A stretch of DNA of 64,000 nt from Sphagnum magellanicum (lineage: Eukaryota > Streptophyta > Sphagnopsida > Sphagnales > Sphagnaceae), in NCBI GenBank assembly GCA_021904315.1, contig CM038926.1, positions 2,388,718-2,452,717 of the forward strand, read 5' to 3'. The position numbers and the translations under genes are program-made. Under the pieces are notes generated by a model, which searched no databases, was not told the DNA's origin, and saw only the letters and a program-made list of their open reading frames with translations. Below are positions 57,311-64,000 of the stretch, one piece after another. Numbering within the stretch: position 1 is the first letter of the stretch; each line of letters starts with the position of its first letter.

Positions 57311-60300
57311 TACCATTAGGAGTGAACTTTGCATGCTTTGTTTGCCACTACATTAAAATGTTCCTATGAGAAGTAAGGTGATAGAATGTGGATAGATCTA
57401 TATTAAACTAGACTAATAATGCCAAAATAGCATGGATTTTAATTACATGTACTAATCTTCCCAAAAGAATAGCAATGTCTCATATTGGTTTCATCCCGTT
57501 AAGAAGATTTGATGGTAATGTTTGTTACTCTGGCTAGTTGCATGTAACTCTTGGTTGCACAAAGCCAATGCAAAAAATGTTGTGCAGTCATTTTAAAGTA
57601 GACTCCTTGAATCTAATTTGGAACCTAACCAATTCAAGAAGACAATAACAACCTTGTTGCCATACACATACACTATCTCTCCAACATGTCCCAACATTAA
57701 CATCCATGTATAGTTTAAATACCAGAACTCTATTAGTCTTGCATTGCTCCTTATGTGCATTATATTAAAATCAATTCACTAAGTTCTGTTGAATGTTACA
57801 TAACCTATGCACAACATGTGTATGAATTACAAAAATGCACCTAATGTTTACATTTGCAGAATGTTGCAATCCAAAATGTAATAATCATGTATACCCTTGT
57901 TGTACCTACCATGCATTACATGTTTAGGGAATGGAACACCTCTTGGCCTAGTGCCGCTCCTTATGTGCATTCATGAAAAAAATGTCACCTGGACAATCAA
58001 TGAACCACTTACACAAATGCCACCATATCATATGATAATCCACCAAAAGAGATTACATTGTTATCTAAAATTCACACATTTCTTACCTACCTACCACAAC
58101 ACACACTTGAATACGGTCAGGTTGTGAGCCAACACAACTAGACATCGATATTCTCTAGTTGGCATTCCTTAAGCAATCGTTGAAGATGGAACAACACCTA
58201 CCAATCTAACATTGTCGACCAACATGTCGACCAACTAGGTAACCATAAACCTTTGCTTACCTAGGTTTCACACACATGACTGCATATACTAATGCAAATC
58301 AACCATTAAAGCCAATGGTCAATGAACTAATGAGATTTCAAATGAACCACAAACGTAACAATGCCTAGTAACAAATATGTCCATAATGTGAAAAAAAGAA
58401 GAAAGTAAAGTAGTTTATTACACATAATTTAATCATTTCAACTCGTTGTCCAAGTGGATCAACATGGTAGGTGCTTCAATTGTGGTCAAATTCACACCTC
58501 TAAAGCTAAACAAAACACCATTTGTTAGATTGCATACATTGGCTACATTAGACATTGCCCTTAAATCCAACCCTAAAAATAAAATTCGGCCTTAAATTAA
58601 TGTAGTATTTGGGACTGCAATGACCAAAAACCAATATTGCCACAATACATATTACAATGTGCAATACATTAGGCTCATGTGCAATTGTTTCAATGGTCAG
58701 ATAAAATTAAGTTGTAGCCAAATGGGATTACACGGTCAAAATTAATTTGAACTTTTTGAAAACTCAATAGCCCTACTTAACAGGTGGTCTTTAAAGGCAA
58801 ATCCTTTAATGAACCCCCCCCCCACCCTCCCCCTTTACAAAAAACTTGAAATCTAGGATTCCTACAATATTCCACGAACAATGATCGAGGAAGGGATGTA
58901 GGCAAGGAATACACATGTACTTGATTATACCTCTAGTGTAGTTACATGCACATTGTGTTTTGGTGGAATTCCCAACCTCACAACCTCCATGAACGTTCTC
59001 GTCTACTCAAATTATGAGAGAATCAAATCTTGGCTATTAGCATTCAAATTAGAACTAGTAGCTCCATGACGAACTAATTATTGCACTTGATCCTCCTTCG
59101 GCTTTAATCTTGCATCTTTGGCATTGAAACTATAGGTGCACATTACAAAGCTCACGCTTTACTAGGTGTTCAAGGTGAAGGTGGAGTGTATGTGACAAGG
59201 TGACAAAATCACACTATAGTGTCTATGGTGACAACTATGTATCATATTAGGGTTAATATAGTTGGTGAAAATATTTGTGGCAATTACGATTAGGGTTGAT
59301 AGAATTGGATGGACGTGAATGGTGCATTCTACATGTCCATACAAAGGTTAAGATTCATACAACACCATTTTTGGAACTTCCATGGATTTGCTCCTACCCA
59401 AACACAAAAGGTAACACCTTTTCATAATTATTTGTTGCCATTTTTTTGTTTTCAATTTTGTTTTCAATATGAATTTTCAGCCCGCCATCTTCCCCTTCTT
59501 GTAGATTTTTTTTTTTGAATGTCATTATCCATAAATCCATGTAGTAGCATGATGTCAAAGCCAAGCGATGATTTAATATTTTCACATATTGAAGGCGAAG
59601 ACAATCAAATTGCTTCAACAAGTTCATTGTCTGGAGATGGAGAGGAGTCTAAGTATTAGCCTTCTTACCCCCCCACCTAGCAGCCCTTCATATAAAAACA
59701 AGTCATGTGGTGCATCTATATTTAATATCACACCATGCCCATGTACAAGGATGAAGGTGGTTGTAAACAAATTGATGATTACTAGCTCGATGTTTATGCA
59801 ATCGGGTGTTGACAAGATGCATGTAAGTTTCCTTACCTTAAGGGAATTGTAGTCCATGAGTGCATTTTTGGGTTGGCAAGTTTGAAACCAATCTTGCTCC
59901 TTTGAATTCTGTTTGAATTTTACAACATTTAATTAGGGTTTAAATAAACTTAATTGTCAGATTTTTATTTGTTGTTTCTCCATGCCTGGTGTTGGAATGG
60001 TTGCCTATATCTAATCAATATGAAATGAGGTGAAAGCTTATCTCGACATGCCTACAAACCTAGTTTGAATGAAGATTAATACCCATGGGTTTTTTATTAG
60101 TAGTTTCCTTTTTGAGTGCTAGCCACCTCGTGCTTGAAGTTACATGTTTGCTGCTAGAAATGCATTAAAATTTGATATGCAAACTCAACATAATGGTTTG
60201 CTGAAGTTTTGGGTAGAATGATGTATATAGAGTATCTACATTGTCCACTGTTGGGAGATGCAATAGTTAGGATTGGGTGGCATGTGGTCATGGCTATCCA

Positions 60301-62067
60301 TTGAAACCTAACTCATCAAAGTAACATGGATATTTATTGAAAAGCCCAAGCTTGGATGTTTAGGTCCCAAATTATTTGTTCAACCATGCATTGATTTGCT
60401 CCTTACATGCAATCCATATTATCGGTAGGAGCAACAATCCCCATCCCTAGCTGTGTCATTAGCATTGGAAGCATTCCCACGGTTCCTTACTTCATTTTGT
60501 GCCCTACACCCTACACCTATTCTCTCCCATCCATCAACCTCCAACCTTGCCATATACCCCCCCATTAAAGGCGCCCCTAAAATGCCTCCTTTAACCTAAT
60601 TGACATTGTAGACATTCTTGGCATCATGCTTCATGCACTTGGCATTTGAGCCACCAAGTAAAATAACTATCATGCTAATGTTACAAACTTGTAAGTTTAT
60701 TCTAATGGGTTTATGCAATCCATCTTCCTTTTGATCATTAGATTTTTTCAGGAATCAAACAAAAACATCTTTAATTTCAACAAACTTATAGAGTCCCATT
60801 TCCCCTTTTAGATTCTAGGCAACAATATCTTAATGGATTTTTATTTTTTTGGTGTAGAAGAGGTATTCTAAGTGCCAAGAAAACCTTGGTAGGTTTTTCT
60901 TGGGCAAGGACAAAAAAAATTCAGAAGTTTTTTTTTGGCAAAAGAAAACATGTCGAGATACTCTTGGTAAGTGTTAGCGCAATTAGGTTCAAAAATGAAC
61001 TTGTGCTTAATAGAAATTGTGTTCACAATTTAGGGTTTCTTCATATATTAGTTTAACAATGTTTATACATCAATTTAGGATTACATTTGTGAAGGTTGGA
61101 TAAGTCCAAATAGATTAGTATTTGTGGAACTTAATTCAATTTGATGTTTGCTCCAAGACATGATGTTCTATTGCGGATTTATCTACATCCACAAGTATGT
61201 GTTCTTCTTCAAAAAATTCATTCACAATCTTTGCATAAAAAAAATCTTTGACCATTTTTCACTTTACAAGCAACACTATTAGGGCTACCAAAGCCTTGGA
61301 CGCCAAATCTTGACTTTGGAATCGAATATGGAGGTATTTATGGAGGTGCTAGAGCTTCTCATTGAAATGGCCATGTTCGAGCTTGACGTTGAGCATGTTC
61401 ACAGCTTCGATATTAACTACCCTGTCAAGAAACGTTCCATGAGGTTGCTTGATTGTGAGTAAGTTGTCCACTTGCATCAATATTATGCATTCCTTCAATT
61501 ATTTATGTTGTATGCCTCACATTTTCCTCTCTTTATTTGCAGAGTGTTGTCTCCATTGAGGAGCTTCCTTTCATTTGGGGACGATGAAATGCTCTAAGAT
61601 CCTACCATTTCTTTTCTAGCTACCATCCTATGATGAGGTTCAAGCCCTGGCTCTCAAGTCCTTGGCTTCACCTCCTTCATGAAAGCTTCCTGCAGTTATT
61701 ATCCAAGAGTTAAAACTTTCATCAGTGAAGAAGCATTATAACATGTTTAGGATTTTTTTAAAGCTTAAGGGTGTTTCATCGAGTTTATGAACCCGTTGGG
61801 TGGTCCTAAGGTTGGGTGGTCCTAAGGTTGGGTGGAGAACTCTAATGGTGTTTTTATGTTTTTCCCCAAACTTTCTTTTTATATTAGTTTTCATTCAAAG
61901 CTCCTTTTAAGTCATCTTCCTACAACACTTGTAGTGTCTATGTCGAAGCTTATACATACCACAATGTTGGAAATTTTTTTGTCAAACAAGATTGACAGTA
62001 TACTGCTACTTGTTGGAATGCCCTTTCCAATTCAAATCTTAATTATAGGATCAATTGTTTATTCTTC
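57311..62067. other. AT-rich stretch without a recognised gene
   Basis: Short ORFs only. Includes a ccccccccccaccctcccccc run near 58816-58835 and a 16-bp tandem repeat near 61800. No domain was recognised on either strand. Confidence 0.4.
61798..61836 (+). repeat. 16-bp tandem repeat, about 2.5 copies
   Basis: tgggtggtcctaaggt repeated head to tail. Confidence 0.85.
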
Positions 62068-62480
62068 CATTAGTAGAAAACCCCCCTTTTGCAACTACAT
62101 TTTTTATTATTGTTCAACTATAAACCAAATCGAAAACTACACATATAGTTGCAATTTATTTTTTACAACTAGGAAATATTTTTTGCAATTGCTAACTAGT
62201 AATGTCGAAAAGTACAAGTCGAGAGTGAAATTACAATCAAAAGTGTATGCCACGTGTCAACACCACAACAATAGCCATTACTTATTGATTTAGTTGAAAA
62301 TTACTTTACTAATATAATCGAGGGATGTTGTCAACTGCATTTGATTAATGGATGAACTTCATCCACTAACTAAGCATGACACTAGCCAAAAATATAATTA
62401 CAATTTCAACTAGGTTGCAACTATGTAAGTTGAACATTTCGACTATGTTGCAATTATGTAAATTGAACATTTGGCCAGTG
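62068..62480 (+). mobile_element. Possible CACTA-like end with subterminal repeats
   Basis: cattagtagaaaaccccccttttgc at 62068 resembles the degenerate CACTA/MITE end cattaatagaaaaac at 23038. Many gcaacta/acaacta motifs follow (gcaactac, tagttgcaatt, gttgcaactatg, gttgcaattatg), as in CACTA subterminal regions. No matching right terminus or target duplication was identified in the window. Confidence 0.4.
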
Positions 62481-64000
62481 GTTTGGCAACACATGGCACA
62501 TTCATAAAATGTAGGGTCAACGCATAGTTAAATGACATGTGACACATCCACATCAATAGTTTAGGCCACATGGTGCTTAATAATAAGTTAGGTCTAAACC
62601 TAGGCACCTAGGTTAAACCTAACATAGGTCATTTAATCTAGGCTTAAATTAGGGCTAGACCTAGGCACCTATGTTATGCCTATACCTAAACCACATGGCA
62701 ATTAATAAATGAACTCTTATTTCATTTGGTTTAGCCTTTTAAAGTTGAACCTTTTTTATTGGCTCATCCCAAATGGCTATTAGATTTTTATGTTTATTTT
62801 GTTCTTTAATAATCCTAGTGCACTCCTTTATATAGTTTGGATTCATGGAATGGAAACCAAATAATATGGGATAAAAGTTTTAATTGTAACCTAGGGAAAA
62901 CACACTTATCATCGAACACTTAACAATATTGGATCATTATAACTTTTTTGTCCATGGTCTATTCCTTTTGAAACTTAAATTTTTTTTGTAATCCTCCACT
63001 TGGCGTATCCAAATCTGTAAAAAATGCTACAATCTAATGGAATATGAGCAAGATATGCCTTTTCAAAGTGAAGGTGGTTGTGCTTTGGATTTTTTCATAA
63101 GTGTTCAGTATGATTTTGAAGCTTTAACTCTTCAATTATTATTTTTTTAACTTTTCACTTTGAACATTTTTTATATATTTTGAGATAGCACATTTGTAGC
63201 CTTTGAAATCATTCAAAATGAATGAGAAATAAACAAGATATAGTTGTTGGAAGTAAAGGGGGTCTAGAAACAAAATTTGAGACAAAATATCACTTTTTCT
63301 TTTCTTGTGTTCTTTGTTTTGTTCCTTTGTTTTTGAGGTTCAAAGAACATTTGTAGCTCTTTATTTTGCACTTCCAATGACATTAAAAAAATTCAATTTA
63401 ATGTTGAAATGAAGGAAAACTTGAAAGTGGTTGGTGATAGAATACCATTTGCTGTCCACCCTAGTTGTAACTTAGTTGTAATTCAAATAATTATAATCTA
63501 GTTGTACAAGCTAGTCTAAGTTAATTAGGCCTAGACCTAAACTGATAATCTACCTAGCCTAGGTTTAGGTACTTACCTTAATTACTTATAATAATTATTC
63601 ATCAACTATTTTTAACCATAGAGTTGTATAATTAAATAATTAAACATATTATCATCATTTATTAAATAATATGTTGATTTTTTTTGAAAAATCAAATGTA
63701 TTTATCTATTAAATAATTAATTACCACCAAATATTTTTGAAAATTCGAAATTCATTATAAATTCTGATTAACATTTCATAAAACAAAGAATTAATTCAAA
63801 TATAAATATTTAGTAATAGGCTTTATATGATATTTTAATTACAGTAATCATTATGATGTTGTGATAATTAATAATTGACTACAATTACAAAAATAACATT
63901 AATAATAATATTGTAGCTAGTAATTAGGTTAGGCTAGTTATTTAATTATTTTTATTCATATTTTTATTTAACTTGTTGGAACTATTCAATGACCTAGTAT
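62481..64000. other. AT-rich stretch without a recognised gene
   Basis: Short ORFs only. Local repeats of aggcctaga/cctaggcacctagg type occur near 62590-62690 and 63510-63580, and ctagttgtaa/agttgtaatt motifs near 63460-63500. Confidence 0.4.

Noticed and set aside
57148..57369. 73-codon ORF with repeated FGPIRLPLWPH phrases
   Set aside because: It is the translation of the CCAT-rich minisatellite.
58920..58938. ctctagtgta as a terminus of the minus-strand CACTA element
   Set aside because: No partner terminus of the form CACTAGAGG was found on the other side, and no 3-bp duplication could be matched.
61832..62293. 153-codon plus-strand ORF
   Set aside because: Runs through AT-rich sequence and the possible CACTA end, with a biased Phe/Ile/Tyr composition and no recognised motif.

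Overview
The window is plant nuclear DNA from a large, AT-rich, transposon-dominated genome. Evidence for a land plant: a Ty3/gypsy chromovirus with a C-terminal chromodomain and an initiator-Met tRNA primer site, two copies of a CACTA (En/Spm) TNP2-type transposase with the plant-specific DUF4218/DUF4216 regions, plant-like GT..AG introns, and captured pieces of a plant HMA (HIPP-like) gene and a DUF639 gene. The repeat content looks to me like a non-flowering vascular plant such as a fern. That is an impression from remembered repeat families, not shown by the sequence. I see no intact ordinary host gene, rRNA, tRNA or CRISPR array.

Layout. 1-2022: decayed Ty3/gypsy pol (RNase H, integrase), then a polypurine tract. 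2.7-3.1 kb: degenerate tandem duplication. 4036-4449: intact 137-codon ORF of unknown family, with a stop-ridden second copy at 9658-10071. Both lie in a duplicated segment of about 0.97 kb. 8.6-9.6 kb: two LTR pieces in inverted orientation. 10.7-15.5 kb: another decayed gypsy element with an extra coiled-coil region before its 3' LTR. 17104-22581: a complete-ended CACTA element (matching termini, TAT target duplication) carrying fragments of two host genes. 22.9-27.6 kb: plus-strand TNP2 pseudogene, interrupted by a 154-bp CACTA-type MITE and by an LTR flanked by 123-bp direct repeats. 28672-29493: solo LTR with CTTTT target duplication. 31.7-37.4 kb, minus strand: remains of a long transposase-like gene, with a degenerate minisatellite between its blocks. 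40715-41724: solo LTR containing three 48-bp tandem units. 42.1-42.4 kb: gypsy scraps.

44531-56000, minus strand: a second TNP2 gene, decayed but with most domains visible. Inside one of its introns sits the youngest feature, a complete 6978-bp chromovirus (44838-51815) with near-identical LTRs, TTACA target duplication, primer site, a single 1495-residue gag-pol ORF and a polypurine tract. The remaining 56-64 kb is AT-rich with CCAT-rich repeats and one possible CACTA-like end.

The region reads as layered insertions: old gypsy and CACTA copies at the bottom, LTRs and MITEs inserted into them, and one recent chromovirus on top. Two things stand out beyond ordinary repeats: the gene-capturing CACTA element and the unexplained 137-residue ORF.
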